Positions 8,263 to 17,295 are shown, counted from the stretch's first letter. The stretch: 64,000 nucleotides of DNA from Streptomyces aureus (GCF_001418135.1 NZ_LIPQ01000099.1:1-64000), one strand, 5' to 3'. Program-made: numbers and translations. The notes: generated by a model from the sequence alone, not told the origin.

Positions 8263-8700
8263 ATGGCCGACTACCGGATCGAGACCGTCCGCACCGGGTA
8301 CCGGAACTGGACCGCCCGGAACGACCGGGGCGCGGAGGTCCGGATGGCCGCCGCCGACGACGCCGACGCACAGCCCTCGTTCACCCCGGTCGAGTTGCTG
8401 CTCGCGGCGATGGGCGGCTGCGGCGGGCTGGTCGTGGACCGGACCGCGCGGGCCGTGGACCACGACGACCTGAAGATCGTGGTGGAGTCGGTCTCCGGGC
8501 CCCAGGACGACGGCCGGGTGGGCCGCATCCGGGTCAGCTACGAGTTCGAGCTGCCGGACAACAACCCGAAGGCGGCGGAGGTGTTCGCCCGCGGGGTGCG
8601 TCTGACGCACGAGAAGTTCTGCACGGTGAGCCGCACCGTGGAACACGGCGCGCGTGTGGAGGCGATCCTGCCGGACGGCACGGTCGGCTTCGAGGGCTGA
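8263..8700 (+). CDS. OsmC family peroxiredoxin-like protein
   Basis: The 145-residue protein has both redox cysteines of the OsmC/Ohr fold: C53 in AAMGGCGG and C120 in HEKFCTVSRTV. These proteins reduce organic or fatty-acid hydroperoxides with a thiol donor in the cytoplasm. AAGGAG is well placed upstream of the ATG. It follows the amidotransferase by 54 bp in the same direction and may be cotranscribed. Confidence 0.92.
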   Translation: MADYRIETVRTGYRNWTARNDRGAEVRMAAADDADAQPSFTPVELLLAAMGGCGGLVVDRTARAVDHDDLKIVVESVSGPQDDGRVGRIRVSYEFELPDNNPKAAEVFARGVRLTHEKFCTVSRTVEHGARVEAILPDGTVGFEG

Positions 8701-8791
8701 TCCCCCGCGCATCCCCGACCCCCGGCGCGCTCCCGACCCACGGCGCACTCCCGGCGCACGCCCCGGTTCGCCCCCCGGCGCACGCCCCGGT

Positions 8792-9490
8792 TCACTCCTC
8801 GATCGCGCCGCCGATCCGGCGCAGATGCTGCCGGAAGGTGTACGTGGGGTCCTCGGCCCGGGCCGCCAGATAGGCGTCGAACCGGGTCTGGGCGCGGAGC
8901 GTCTCCCCCGCCCTGATGCGGCGGGCCTGTTCCCGCTCCGTGCGGAACAGCGTGCGGGCCACCTGAAGGACGGCGTCCACTCGGGCGGACGGCACGAAGA
9001 GCACACCGTCGTCGTCGGCGAGGACGACATCGTCGGCGGTCACCTCGTGCTCGCCGAACCGGGCCGTCGTCAGCGCGTCGGGGTCCCGGGGGTCGGCGCG
9101 TACGGGGCCGGGCGCGTGCCGTCCGTACGAGAACACGGGCAGCCCGATCTCGACGAGGTCGGGCGTGTCCCGGTGCAGGCCCCAGACGACCCCGGCGACA
9201 CCCGCGGCTTCCGCCTCCAGGACCGCGAGGTCGCCGACGCAGGCCTCGTCGCGGCGGCCCGCGTTGTCGATGACGAGGACGTCACCGGGCCCGGCCCGGG
9301 TGAACGCCTCCAGGAAGACGTCGACGCTGCCGTAGTGGCGTGCGGGCAGCGCCCGCCCGGCGACCCGCTGCCCCGCGACGACGGGCAGAACCCCGGCGGG
9401 CGCGGCACGCAGCGGTTCCCCGAGGCGCACGCAGGCGTCGGCGACGAGAGGGGTGGAGAGTTCCGCGAAGTCGGCCAGATCCTTCGGCAT
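8792..9490 (-). CDS. RraA-like / HMG aldolase family protein
   Basis: The 232-residue RraA fold protein has the family core GDVLVIDNAGRRDEACVGDL (about residues 69-88) followed by VVWGLHRDTPDL, where R107 and D108 are at the positions that bind substrate and the divalent metal. Relatives include 4-hydroxy-4-methyl-2-oxoglutarate/oxaloacetate lyases and the RNase E inhibitor RraA; the C-terminal extension after about residue 185 and the metal motif favour an aldolase or decarboxylase role. It is convergent with osmC. The 91-bp gap between them contains two near-copies of CCCGGCGCACGCCCCGGTTC. Confidence 0.85.
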   Translation of the reverse strand: MPKDLADFAELSTPLVADACVRLGEPLRAAPAGVLPVVAGQRVAGRALPARHYGSVDVFLEAFTRAGPGDVLVIDNAGRRDEACVGDLAVLEAEAAGVAGVVWGLHRDTPDLVEIGLPVFSYGRHAPGPVRADPRDPDALTTARFGEHEVTADDVVLADDDGVLFVPSARVDAVLQVARTLFRTEREQARRIRAGETLRAQTRFDAYLAARAEDPTYTFRQHLRRIGGAIEE

Positions 9491-9602
9491 CAGGCGTTCC
9501 GTTCGGTGACGAGTACGGTACGGCGGGCTGCGCGATGCTATCGGGTGGCGGTGGGCGAACGGCTGACGTCCCGCGCCGGCTCATGCCCCGCGGCCCGTCG
9601 GC

Positions 9603-9692
9603 GGGCGACCGGACGACGGCGTGCGACCGCTCGGCGGCGTGCGACCGGTCGGCGGCGTGCGACCGGTCGGCGGCGTGCGACCGGCTGACGTG
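9603..9692. repeat. Intergenic 18-bp tandem repeat, about 5 copies
   Basis: Clear units GTGCGACCGGTCGGCGGC start at 9621, 9639, 9657 and 9675, with a diverged copy before them. Shorter GCTGACGTGGA echoes follow to about 9730. They fill most of the 353-bp gap 9491-9843 between the RraA-like gene and the permease; apart from a possible permease promoter near 9800 nothing else is seen there. Confidence 0.85.
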
Positions 9693-9843
9693 GAACGGGT
9701 CACCGGCTGACGTGGAGTGCGACCGGCTGACCGCGTACGGCCGGCCGTCCTCCCGCGCCGGCCGACGCCCCCGGGTGCTCCTGGCGTGCAGCCCCGGCCC
9801 GGCCTCCCTACCATGAAGGCATCCCTCTCCAGAGCGAGGCACC

Positions 9844-11343
9844 ATGGCCGCAGAGGATGCCGCCTCACCCGCCGGCCGTCCCGCGGGTCTGAAGGCGAAT
9901 GCGATCGGGTTCGTCGACGCCCTCGTCATCGGGCTCAACTCCACCTCCCCCGCGTACTCCCTGGCCGCCGTCATCGGCCCGATCGTCGCCCTCGCCGGGA
10001 TCTACGCACCCGGCGTGATGTTCGCGTCCTTCGTCCCGATGCTGCTCATCGCTTCCGCGTTCTACTACCTGAACAAGGTCGACCAGGACTGCGGTACGAC
10101 GTTCTCCTGGGTCACGCGCGCGATGGGCCCGTGGGCCGGATGGCTGGGTGGCTGGGCCATCGCGATGACCGGCGTCCTGGTCGTCGGCTCGCTCGCGGAC
10201 GTGGCCGTGAGCTTCGCCCTGCTCTCCTTCGGCCTCGACAGCTGGGTGGACAACGCCTTCGTACGGCAGTCCCTCACCGTGCTCCTGATCCTGGTGATGA
10301 CGGCCGTCTGCGTCATCGGCACCGAGCTGTCGGCCCACGTGCAGAACGTCCTCATCCTGGCGCAGGTCGCCTTCCTGCTCGTCTTCGTGGGTGTGGCGCT
10401 GTACAAGGTGTACGACGGCACGAGCGCGTACGACTCCGTGGAACCCGCCCTCAGCTGGCTGAACCCCTTCGGCGCCGGAGGCGCGGCGCTGACCGGCGGT
10501 CTGCTGCTCGGCGTGTTCATCTACTGGGGCTGGGAGTCGGCGGTCAATCTCACCGAGGAGGTCAAGGACTCGGCGACCGCCCCCGGCAAGGCCGGCCTCT
10601 GGTCGACCGTCATCCTGCTGATCACGTACGTGTCGGTGGGCTTCGCGGTCGTCGCGTACGCCGGTCCGGCGTTCCTCGCGGAGAACGCGGGCGAGGAGGA
10701 GTTCATCTTCGCCCAGCTGGCCACCGATGTGCTGGGCGGCTGGGACTGGATCCTGCTCCTGGCCGTCTCCACGTCCGCCATCGCCTCCACCCAGACGACG
10801 ATCATCCCGGCCTCGCGGACCGCGCTCTCCATGGCCCGACGGCGTGCGCTGCCCGCGCACTACGGACACATCAGCCCCCGCTTCCGTACCCCCGACGTGA
10901 GTACGTGGTGGGTCGCCGGCATCGCCATCGCCTGGTACCTGGTGGTGAACCAGATCAGCACCAACGCCCTCTTCGACTCGCTGACCGCGCTGTCGCTCCT
11001 GATCGCCTTCTACTACGCGCTCACCGGAATCGCCTGCGCCGTCTACTACCGGCGTCATCTCCTCGAGAGCGTCCACAACTTCCTGCTGATCGGGCTCGGC
11101 CCGCTCGTCGGCGCCGGGCTCCTGACCTGGCTCCTGGTGAGGTCGGTCTCCGACATGTCCGATCCCGCGAACTCGTACAGCGGCACCTCGTGGTTCGGCC
11201 TCGGGCCGCCGCTCGTCATCGGTATCGGCATCGCCCTCACCGGGGTGATCGTCATGATCGTGTGGCGGCTGCGGTCGCCCGCCTTCTGGGAGGAACGGCC
11301 GGGCGTGGCCGACCCCGATCTGGTGCACGGCAAGGAGCGCTGA
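9844..11343 (+). CDS. APC superfamily amino-acid permease
   Basis: The 499-residue integral membrane protein has about 12 hydrophobic segments. The first carries FVDALVIGLNSTSPAYSLAAVIG, the unwound-helix substrate site typical of APC transporters, and TQTTIIPASRTALSMARR is the conserved segment 8 region. The short tails are cytoplasmic. A universal stress protein gene starts 1 nt after its stop, so the two are translationally coupled; USP partners are a recurrent companion of APC transporters. Substrate specificity is not decidable. Confidence 0.9.
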   Translation: MAAEDAASPAGRPAGLKANAIGFVDALVIGLNSTSPAYSLAAVIGPIVALAGIYAPGVMFASFVPMLLIASAFYYLNKVDQDCGTTFSWVTRAMGPWAGWLGGWAIAMTGVLVVGSLADVAVSFALLSFGLDSWVDNAFVRQSLTVLLILVMTAVCVIGTELSAHVQNVLILAQVAFLLVFVGVALYKVYDGTSAYDSVEPALSWLNPFGAGGAALTGGLLLGVFIYWGWESAVNLTEEVKDSATAPGKAGLWSTVILLITYVSVGFAVVAYAGPAFLAENAGEEEFIFAQLATDVLGGWDWILLLAVSTSAIASTQTTIIPASRTALSMARRRALPAHYGHISPRFRTPDVSTWWVAGIAIAWYLVVNQISTNALFDSLTALSLLIAFYYALTGIACAVYYRRHLLESVHNFLLIGLGPLVGAGLLTWLLVRSVSDMSDPANSYSGTSWFGLGPPLVIGIGIALTGVIVMIVWRLRSPAFWEERPGVADPDLVHGKER

Positions 11344-11344
11344 G

Positions 11345-11761
11345 ATGTCGGTCGTGCTCGGTTACGACGAATCCCCCGGCGCGGCCCGAGCGCTGCGGAT
11401 CGCGGTCGAGGTGGCCGCCGCGTTCGACGAGCGGCTCGTGCTGGTCTACGGCGCGGCGGCGCCCGGTCCGCTGGGCGAGGAGTACCGGTCCCATTACGAG
11501 GCCATCCGCCAGACCGGCCGCGCCGGCCTCGAGCACGCGGTCACGGAGGCCGACCGGGCGGGTGTGCCGACCGTCGTCGAGGTGCTCGACAAGAACCCGG
11601 CCCAGGCCCTCATCGACGCGGCGACCCGCCACGCGGCCCGCGTCATCGTGGTGGGCAGCTGGGGCGAGAGCCCGATGCGCGGCGCGCTGCTGGGCTCCAC
11701 TCCCCACAAGCTGCTCCACATGTCGACCGTGCCGGTGCTCTGCGTGCCGCCGGACGAGTGA
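11345..11761 (+). CDS. Universal stress protein (UspA family), ATP-binding type
   Basis: The 138-residue single USP domain has the ATP-binding signature G-2x-G-9x-G-S complete at G104, G107, G117 and S118 (GSWGESPMRGALLGST). It begins 1 nt after the permease stop, with AAGGAGC inside the permease end, giving coupled translation. It probably senses adenylate state and modulates the permease; that link is inferred from gene order. Confidence 0.9.
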   Translation: MSVVLGYDESPGAARALRIAVEVAAAFDERLVLVYGAAAPGPLGEEYRSHYEAIRQTGRAGLEHAVTEADRAGVPTVVEVLDKNPAQALIDAATRHAARVIVVGSWGESPMRGALLGSTPHKLLHMSTVPVLCVPPDE

Positions 11762-11795
11762 CCGCCCGGGGTCCGGCCCCGGCCCGCCCGCCGCC

Positions 11796-12952
11796 TCAGG
11801 GCCGCGGGAGGACCGTGACGCGGGCCGGCGCCCAGGAGGTGTGGTCGAAGGAGGTCCTGGCGTGGGCGTCCGCCACCTCCAGGCGCAGGACCCGGACGCC
11901 CCGCACGTCGACGTCCACCGGGGCGGGGCCGCCGGCGGCGGTCAGGACGGGACTGGTGAACAGGACGCGGTCGTCGCCGTACACCGTTGCGCGCGTGGCG
12001 CCGACGGAGCTCTGGCGGGCCGAGAAGTCGTCGATGCCGACCAGGGCGGTGAACCGGTTCCCGGCGCCGCCCAGGTGGAAGGCCACGTCGCTGAAGGCGT
12101 GGACGCCGAGCCCCTTGGCGTAGGTGGTGCCGCCGAAGGCGATCGGGGTGCCGTCGCCCCCGGCGTTCCTGCCGTTGGACGTGTCGCGTTCCACCGGGCC
12201 CCAGCCGTTGACGGCGTGGATCCAGGTGAGGTCGGAGAGGTAGCTGTCGCGGGTGGGCGCCGAGGGCGGAGTGGTGACGAAGCCCGCGTCCTCGTACCGC
12301 ACCGGACCTCCCGGGGCGATCGCGGTGCCTTCGGCGGTGAGGGCCCACGGGGTGGATGCGGGGGCCCCGGCGGGCGGGGTGACCTGCCAGCCGGCGGTGA
12401 GCCCTGCGCCGGGAGCGAGCTGCCCGGCGGTGGTGGCCGTGATGGCCTGTACGGTCCAGCCGGCGGGCGCACGCAGGGCGAGGGCGGCGGAGCTCCAGGG
12501 CCGGGACGAGCCGTTGCCGAGCGCGGCGGTGACGGTGAAGGCCTGGCCCGGGACGGCGAGGGACGGCACGGTGAGGGTCGTGCCGAACTCGGCACGCGGG
12601 TAGGTGTCCTGCCAGGAGGAACGCATCAGCGCGACCAGTTCGGCGACCCGGGCGGGGTGGCGGAGGAGTAGGCGTCCGTGAACCGCAGCCCTTCCGCGGC
12701 GAGTCCGTCGAGGCGCGGGGTGGTGATGAGCTTCTGCCCGTACGCGCCGAGTTCGCCGTACCCCAGGTCGTCGGCGAGCACGACGACGAGGTTCGGCGGG
12801 CGGGTCGGTGCCGCCGCGCTCCCGGTCCCGGCCGCAGCCGGTTGCGGTGCCTGTGCCGGTGCCGCCTGGGCGTCGGCGGCGGTCGCGGGCAGGGCCGCGC
12901 CGAGGCCGAGGGTGGCGGCGGACCCCGCGAGGAAGCGGCGGCGACTGGACAT
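11796..12952 (-). pseudogene. Sulfatase remnant: catalytic core deleted, frame shifted; NPCBM tail retained
   Basis: From ATG 12952 (AGGAG upstream) a Tat signal ([16 protein letters not shown]) leads into an arylsulfatase N-terminus, [20 protein letters not shown] ... [11 protein letters not shown]. At about 12640-12665 the frame shifts, and the downstream frame resumes as [25 protein letters not shown], which resembles the C-terminal end of a sulfatase. The CxPSR formylglycine motif and some 300-400 catalytic residues are absent. The rest encodes a NEW3-like domain and an NPCBM carbohydrate-binding module up to a normal stop. The sharp join implies an internal deletion, not sequencing noise. 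As it stands translation ends at codon 109 with no active site. Confidence 0.8.
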
Positions 12953-13005
12953 GGTGGGGCTCCTTGGACGGGGAGTCGGACGCGGCGCGCGGGCATGCCC
13001 GGGAA

Positions 13006-13060
13006 CGGCTGGATGCCAGGGGCGGGCGAGGGCCTGTCGTCCGCCCCTGGCGTCCAGCCG
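13006..13060. terminator. Very long stem-loop between carboxylesterase and sulfatase remnant
   Basis: Twenty-base arms (13006-13025 and 13041-13060, core GGCTGGATGCCAGGGGCGG) pair across a 15-nt loop with one G-U wobble. It lies 54 nt before the sulfatase start and about 150 nt after the carboxylesterase stop on the same strand. It may end the upstream transcript or structure the 5' leader. A 15-bp palindrome GCGTGTGACACACGC lies nearby at 13107-13121. Confidence 0.7.
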
Positions 13061-13211
13061 AGCATGGCGCCGGGCGCCCCGGCGGACCATGCACGGCGTA
13101 TGAAAAGCGTGTGACACACGCCTGTTGGGCCGTCCCGCCCCCGCCACGAGCCGGACCGGCTCCCCGTCCGGGGCCGCAACGGCCCGTCGCCGCCGCGCCC
13201 GCCGTCACCGC

Positions 13212-14837
13212 TCAGTCCTGGCGTCCCGGCCCGCCCGGCACTCGGTCCAGCCAGAGTTCGCGGACCCGGTGGACCGGGTCCGATGCGACCCGGGGTTCGG
13301 TGTCCCAGATCATCGTGGCCCGTCCGGCCTCCGTGTAGCGGGGCCAGTCCGTGCCCGGGTCCTGGTCGGTCACGAAGGCGACCCAGGCCCGGTGCACGGC
13401 GTCGGCGAGCGCGCGTGGCGGCGCGTCCCCGGCGACGGCCGGTACTCCCTCGGCGTCGAGGAGGTCGAAGGCGAAGGGCAGGTCGACACAGTGGAAGGCG
13501 AGGTCCGCGGCGGGTGAGCGCCAGGCGAACTCGTAGAGCCAGGTGGGCCGTTCGCGGGAGGCGCGGGCGTCGGCGACGGCGAGGTTCGGGGCGCGGAAGG
13601 TCGCGTCGGTCAGCGCCTGGCCGAAGATCCGCTCCGGGCCGTCCTCCGCGTACGCCTCCATGAGGGCGTCGGTGTGCGCGGGGTCGAGGCCGAGGCCGCC
13701 GAGGAGGACGGGCAGCGGCGGGCCCTCCGGGCCGGGCCCGGGGAACATCGTGAACTCGTGCTCGGTGAAACCGAGCATCAGCGGCACGTCGGCGCCCGCC
13801 CCGCCCGCCGTCAGGGCGTCGAGGACGGGCAGCGGGACGAGCTCGCCGTCGGCGAAGGGAGCGAAGGACAGCATCGGCGGCAGGCCCTCGCGGTCGGGGC
13901 CCGGCTCGTTCACGCGGTCCTGGAGGGCGAGGATCTCGTCGTCACCCAGGTCGCGGAGGGCGGCGGCGGTGGCCGGTACGCCGGTGCGCGCCGTGAGGAG
14001 CCGGGAGGCGGCGCGGGCGACTTCCGGGCCGTCGGGTCGCGGGACGGCGCCCGAGACGGAGAGCGCGCCGCGGAACAGGCCCTGGGCGGCGGGGACGGCG
14101 AGGAGGGTCTGGACGGCGCCGCCGCCCGCCGACTGTCCGGCGACGGTGACCTTGGCGGGGTCGCCGCCGAAGGCCGCGATGTTGTCCCGTACCCATTCCA
14201 GGGCGGCGATCCAGTCGCGTACGCCCCTGTTGTCGGGGGCGTCCTCCAGGTGCAGGAAGCCCTCGATGCCCAGGCGGTAGCCGACCGAGACGAGGACCAC
14301 GCCGTCCCGGTTGAAGGCGGCGCCGTCGTACCAGGGGCTGGCCGCCGAGCCGGCGACGTAGCCGCCGCCGTGGATCCAGACGAGGACGGGCAGCGCGGCG
14401 GCGGGTTCGGTGCCGGGGGTGAAGACGTTGAGGTTGAGGATTCCGGCGCCCGGGACGGAGGGCTCGGGGATGGTGGTGATCTCGGCGAAGGGGCGGCGCT
14501 GGGCGGTCGGGCCGTACGCGGTGGCGTCGAGCGGCTCCGTCCACGGCTCCGGCGGCACGGGCGCGGCGAACCGCAGGTCGCCGACGGGCGGCTGCGCGTA
14601 CGGGATGCCGAGGAAGCGCAGACTGCCGTCTGCACGGCGCTCGCCGCGGACGGGACCGCGGTCGGTGGTCACGACGGTGCCGGTGGACACCGTGCTGCCC
14701 ATGGTCACGGTGGTGCCGGTGGACACCGTGCTGCCCATGGTCACGGTGGTGCCGGTGGACACCGTGCTGCCCGTGGTACCGGGGGTCGCGGTGGGGTCAG
14801 TGGCTGAGGGGGTGCCGGTGCTGCCGGTGGTGCTCAT
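13212..14837 (-). CDS. Type-B carboxylesterase
   Basis: The 541-residue alpha/beta-hydrolase of the carboxylesterase/lipase B family has the oxyanion loop HGGG at 156-159 and the nucleophile elbow GQSAG with Ser236. RFLGIPYAQPPVGDLRF is the family N-terminal signature. The chosen ATG has AGGAG upstream. Residues 20-52 are an unusual Thr/Ser/Gly repeat (GSTVSTGTTVTM), not a signal peptide, encoded by a 36-bp tandem repeat; homologues would start near VVTTDRGPVRG, so internal starts are possible. It is probably a cytoplasmic ester hydrolase of broad specificity. It follows the MFS gene by 58 nt in the same direction. Confidence 0.9.
   Translation of the reverse strand: MSTTGSTGTPSATDPTATPGTTGSTVSTGTTVTMGSTVSTGTTVTMGSTVSTGTVVTTDRGPVRGERRADGSLRFLGIPYAQPPVGDLRFAAPVPPEPWTEPLDATAYGPTAQRRPFAEITTIPEPSVPGAGILNLNVFTPGTEPAAALPVLVWIHGGGYVAGSAASPWYDGAAFNRDGVVLVSVGYRLGIEGFLHLEDAPDNRGVRDWIAALEWVRDNIAAFGGDPAKVTVAGQSAGGGAVQTLLAVPAAQGLFRGALSVSGAVPRPDGPEVARAASRLLTARTGVPATAAALRDLGDDEILALQDRVNEPGPDREGLPPMLSFAPFADGELVPLPVLDALTAGGAGADVPLMLGFTEHEFTMFPGPGPEGPPLPVLLGGLGLDPAHTDALMEAYAEDGPERIFGQALTDATFRAPNLAVADARASRERPTWLYEFAWRSPAADLAFHCVDLPFAFDLLDAEGVPAVAGDAPPRALADAVHRAWVAFVTDQDPGTDWPRYTEAGRATMIWDTEPRVASDPVHRVRELWLDRVPGGPGRQD
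14677..14773. repeat. Coding 36-bp tandem repeat, about 2.7 copies
   Basis: Units start at 14677, 14713 and 14749 and are nearly identical (GTGCCGGTGGACACCGTG plus 18 more bases). They encode the 12-residue Ser/Thr/Gly repeat at the N-terminus of the carboxylesterase. Period and near identity indicate recent expansion; copy-number change stays in frame. Confidence 0.9.
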
Positions 14838-14895
14838 GGGTGCTGCTCCTTCTGCGCGGGGGCACACGAAGCCCGGGGCAGGAGCCTGCCACCGG

Positions 14896-16140
14896 TTACT
14901 TACACGTGTCAACGATCGCCCTTGTACGCGCCTCCCCCCTGGGCAGCAGCAGCGGTGTCGCGAGCAGCAGGACGCCCGCCAGACCGATCGCCGCACGAGG
15001 TCCCACAGCGGCCGCGAGGAGCCCCCAGAGCGCGGTCAGGGCCGCGACGGAGGCCTTCGCGGTGACGGACCAGGCGGTGAGGGTACGGGCCACCCGGTCG
15101 GTCGGCGTCAGGTCGAGGCGATGGGCGGCGAGCACCGGGGTGAACACACCGGCACAGGTGATCAGCGCCAGCTCGACCGCCATCACGAGCGCGAGCCCGG
15201 TGACACCGGGGTGGACGAGGACGAGGCCGACGGGCCAGCAGGCGCGGAGCACGCCCGAGGTCCGCAGGACCCGGTGCCGGCCGTAACGCGCGACCAGCGG
15301 GCGGGAGAGCCGTGAGCCGACGAGCCCGCCGAGGCAGGGCACCGCGAAGGCGAGCCCGTACTGCCAGGGCGCGAAGCCGAGCGGCCCGAGCATCAGGACG
15401 GCGAGCAGGGGTGCGGTCGCCATGATCAGGCCGTTGACGAGGACGGAGTTGAGGAACAGCGGGCGCAGGACCGGCTGGGCGAGGATGTGCCGCCATCCTT
15501 CGAGAAGGTCGCCGGCCCGCACCCCCGACCCCTCCCTCCGCCCCTTCCTCGCGGGGCGGGGCTCGCGCCCCTTGATCGCGCGGATGCCCGCCGCCGAGAG
15601 CAGATAGCTCAGGGCGTCGACCAGGACGGTCGCCACCGGGCCGAGGAGGGCGACCAGGGCGCCGCCGAGCGGCGGGCCGAGGACGGTCGCGGTCCACATG
15701 GTGGATTCGAGCCGGGCCTGCGCGACGAGCCGACCTTCCGCCGGGACGAGCGCCTTCAGGCAGGCACCCGAGGCAGCGCCGAAGGTGATGTCGGCCGCGG
15801 CGACGACCACGGAGGCCACGAGGAGCTGGAAGAAGCCGAGCCGGTCCAGCGCGTACGCGGCGGCGACGCTCAGCATCGCCGCGCACCGCACGAGGTCCAT
15901 GGCGACCATCACGGGCCGCTTGCGGCGGAACTCCACCCAGGGGCCGAGCGGCAGCGCCACCGCCGCCCCGACGGCCGCCCCCACGGCGGCCAGCGCCGCC
16001 ACCTCGGCGGAGCCCTTGTGGAGCACGGTGATCGCGAGCAGCGGGAAGGCGTTGAAGGCGACCCAGGTGCCCAGGGTGCCGGCCGCGTACGCCGCCCACA
16101 GCCACCCGAAGTCCCGTCCGAGGGACACCCCGCCCGCCAT
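14896..16140 (-). CDS. MFS transporter (MFS_3 / EntS-like)
   Basis: The 414-residue protein has about 11-12 membrane segments. The opening GRDFGWLWAAYAAGTLGTWVAFNAFPLLAI and the loop PWVEFRRKRPVMVAMDLVRC are typical of the MFS_3 branch that includes enterobactin exporters and macrolide efflux proteins. GAGAGGGG precedes the ATG. It is divergent from a LysR regulator with palindromic sites between them, so it is the likely target of that regulator. The substrate is unknown. Confidence 0.87.
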   Translation of the reverse strand: MAGGVSLGRDFGWLWAAYAAGTLGTWVAFNAFPLLAITVLHKGSAEVAALAAVGAAVGAAVALPLGPWVEFRRKRPVMVAMDLVRCAAMLSVAAAYALDRLGFFQLLVASVVVAAADITFGAASGACLKALVPAEGRLVAQARLESTMWTATVLGPPLGGALVALLGPVATVLVDALSYLLSAAGIRAIKGREPRPARKGRREGSGVRAGDLLEGWRHILAQPVLRPLFLNSVLVNGLIMATAPLLAVLMLGPLGFAPWQYGLAFAVPCLGGLVGSRLSRPLVARYGRHRVLRTSGVLRACWPVGLVLVHPGVTGLALVMAVELALITCAGVFTPVLAAHRLDLTPTDRVARTLTAWSVTAKASVAALTALWGLLAAAVGPRAAIGLAGVLLLATPLLLPRGEARTRAIVDTCK

Positions 16141-16243
16141 GCCCGTACCCCTCTCGCCGACCGGCCGCACAACCACGGACCCTCGGTCGCCATCAAATCG
16201 AGCCGAGGACCCGCAGATCAAACAACCGAGGTGCGCATGCGTC

Positions 16244-16258
16244 ACAACCTGTGGTTGT
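16244..16258. promoter_or_regulatory. LysR-type operator ACAACC-N3-GGTTGT
   Basis: This perfect 6-3-6 inverted repeat lies in the 135-bp MFS/LysR gap. Extra ACAACC half sites occur at about 16169 and 16222. The repeat lies just upstream of TAGGCT (16264-16269), a -10 box exactly 6 nt before the GTG of the lysR gene, so the regulator probably controls its own leaderless transcript as well as the MFS gene. Confidence 0.7.
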
Positions 16259-16275
16259 CGGTCTAGGCTGCGGGC

Positions 16276-17250
16276 GTGGATCTCGAAGCCGTACGCACTT
16301 TCCTGGCCGTGGTGGACTCGGGCCGGTTCCGGGAGGCCGCCGCCGAGCTGGCGGTCACCCAGCAGGCCGTCTCCAAGCGGGTCGCCGCGCTGGAGAAGGA
16401 GCTCGGCGTGCGGCTGCTCGCCCGTACCGCGCGGGGGGCGGAGGTGACGATCGACGGGCAGGCGTTCCTGCCGCACGCGCGCGCCCTGCTGCACGCCGAG
16501 GAGCGGGCGATGGCCTCCGTGCGGCCCGGGCGGCGGGCGCTGCGCGTGGACGTGATCGGCCGGCGGCTCGCGACCGCGGGGCTGCTGCGGGGGTTCCACC
16601 GGGCGTATCCGGAGATCGAGCTGGACGTCGTGACGCTCTTCGACGCCGACGCGGCCGTCGCCGCGCTCGGGGCCGGCACGATCGACGCGTCGTTCCGGGC
16701 GGTGACGATGCCCGGCCGTCGGCTCCCCGAGGGCATCGAGGCGCTGCCGGTCCTGGACGAGCCGCTGCGGCTCCTGACGGGTCCCGGGCACGCGCTCGCG
16801 GGCGCGCGTTCCGTCCGGCTCACGGGGCTGGCCGGCCACCGGATCTGGATTCCCGGCATCGTCGGCGGGACGGAGTGGGCGGCCTACTACGCGGACCTGG
16901 CCGCCCGGTTCGGGCTCACCATCGAGGTGACGGGCCCGGACTTCGGCCCCGAGGCGTTGTTCGACACCATCGCGGACTCCCCCGAGCTCGCGACGTTCGT
17001 CGGCGAGGGCACCCGCCTCGTCTGGCCGCAGGGGCACGACCTGCGGCGCGTCGCCGTGCACGGGCCGACTCCGGTCTATCCGCACTCACTTCTGTGGGCC
17101 GCGGACAACCCGCACCCCTCGCTGCGCACCCTTCGCGACCATCTCGCCGCCTCGCCCGAGGCCCCCGGTTCCCCCGCCGCGGCGGGGCGGGAGGCCGACA
17201 TCTGGACACCTGCCTGGGCACGGCCACGGGATCACGGTCCCGCGTTCTAG
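16276..17250 (+). CDS. LysR family transcriptional regulator
   Basis: The 324-residue protein has an N-terminal winged HTH (MDLEAVRTFLAVVDSGRFREAAAELAVTQ, then QAVSKRVAALEKELGVRLLAR) and a periplasmic-binding-like effector domain from about residue 85. The GTG start has no Shine-Dalgarno but sits 6 nt after a TAGGCT -10 box, implying a leaderless mRNA. It is divergent from the MFS_3 transporter. The ligand is unknown. Confidence 0.92.
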   Translation: MDLEAVRTFLAVVDSGRFREAAAELAVTQQAVSKRVAALEKELGVRLLARTARGAEVTIDGQAFLPHARALLHAEERAMASVRPGRRALRVDVIGRRLATAGLLRGFHRAYPEIELDVVTLFDADAAVAALGAGTIDASFRAVTMPGRRLPEGIEALPVLDEPLRLLTGPGHALAGARSVRLTGLAGHRIWIPGIVGGTEWAAYYADLAARFGLTIEVTGPDFGPEALFDTIADSPELATFVGEGTRLVWPQGHDLRRVAVHGPTPVYPHSLLWAADNPHPSLRTLRDHLAASPEAPGSPAAAGREADIWTPAWARPRDHGPAF

Positions 17251-17295
17251 ACTCGGGAGGTCCGGGGGACGGGCAGGACCAGGGGAAGGCGGCCC

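Noticed and set aside
8700-8791. Mobile element or attachment site suggested by repeated CCCGGCGCACGCCCCGGTTC
   Set aside because: Only two imperfect copies in a 91-bp gap, no transposase or target duplication; simple GC-rich repeat.
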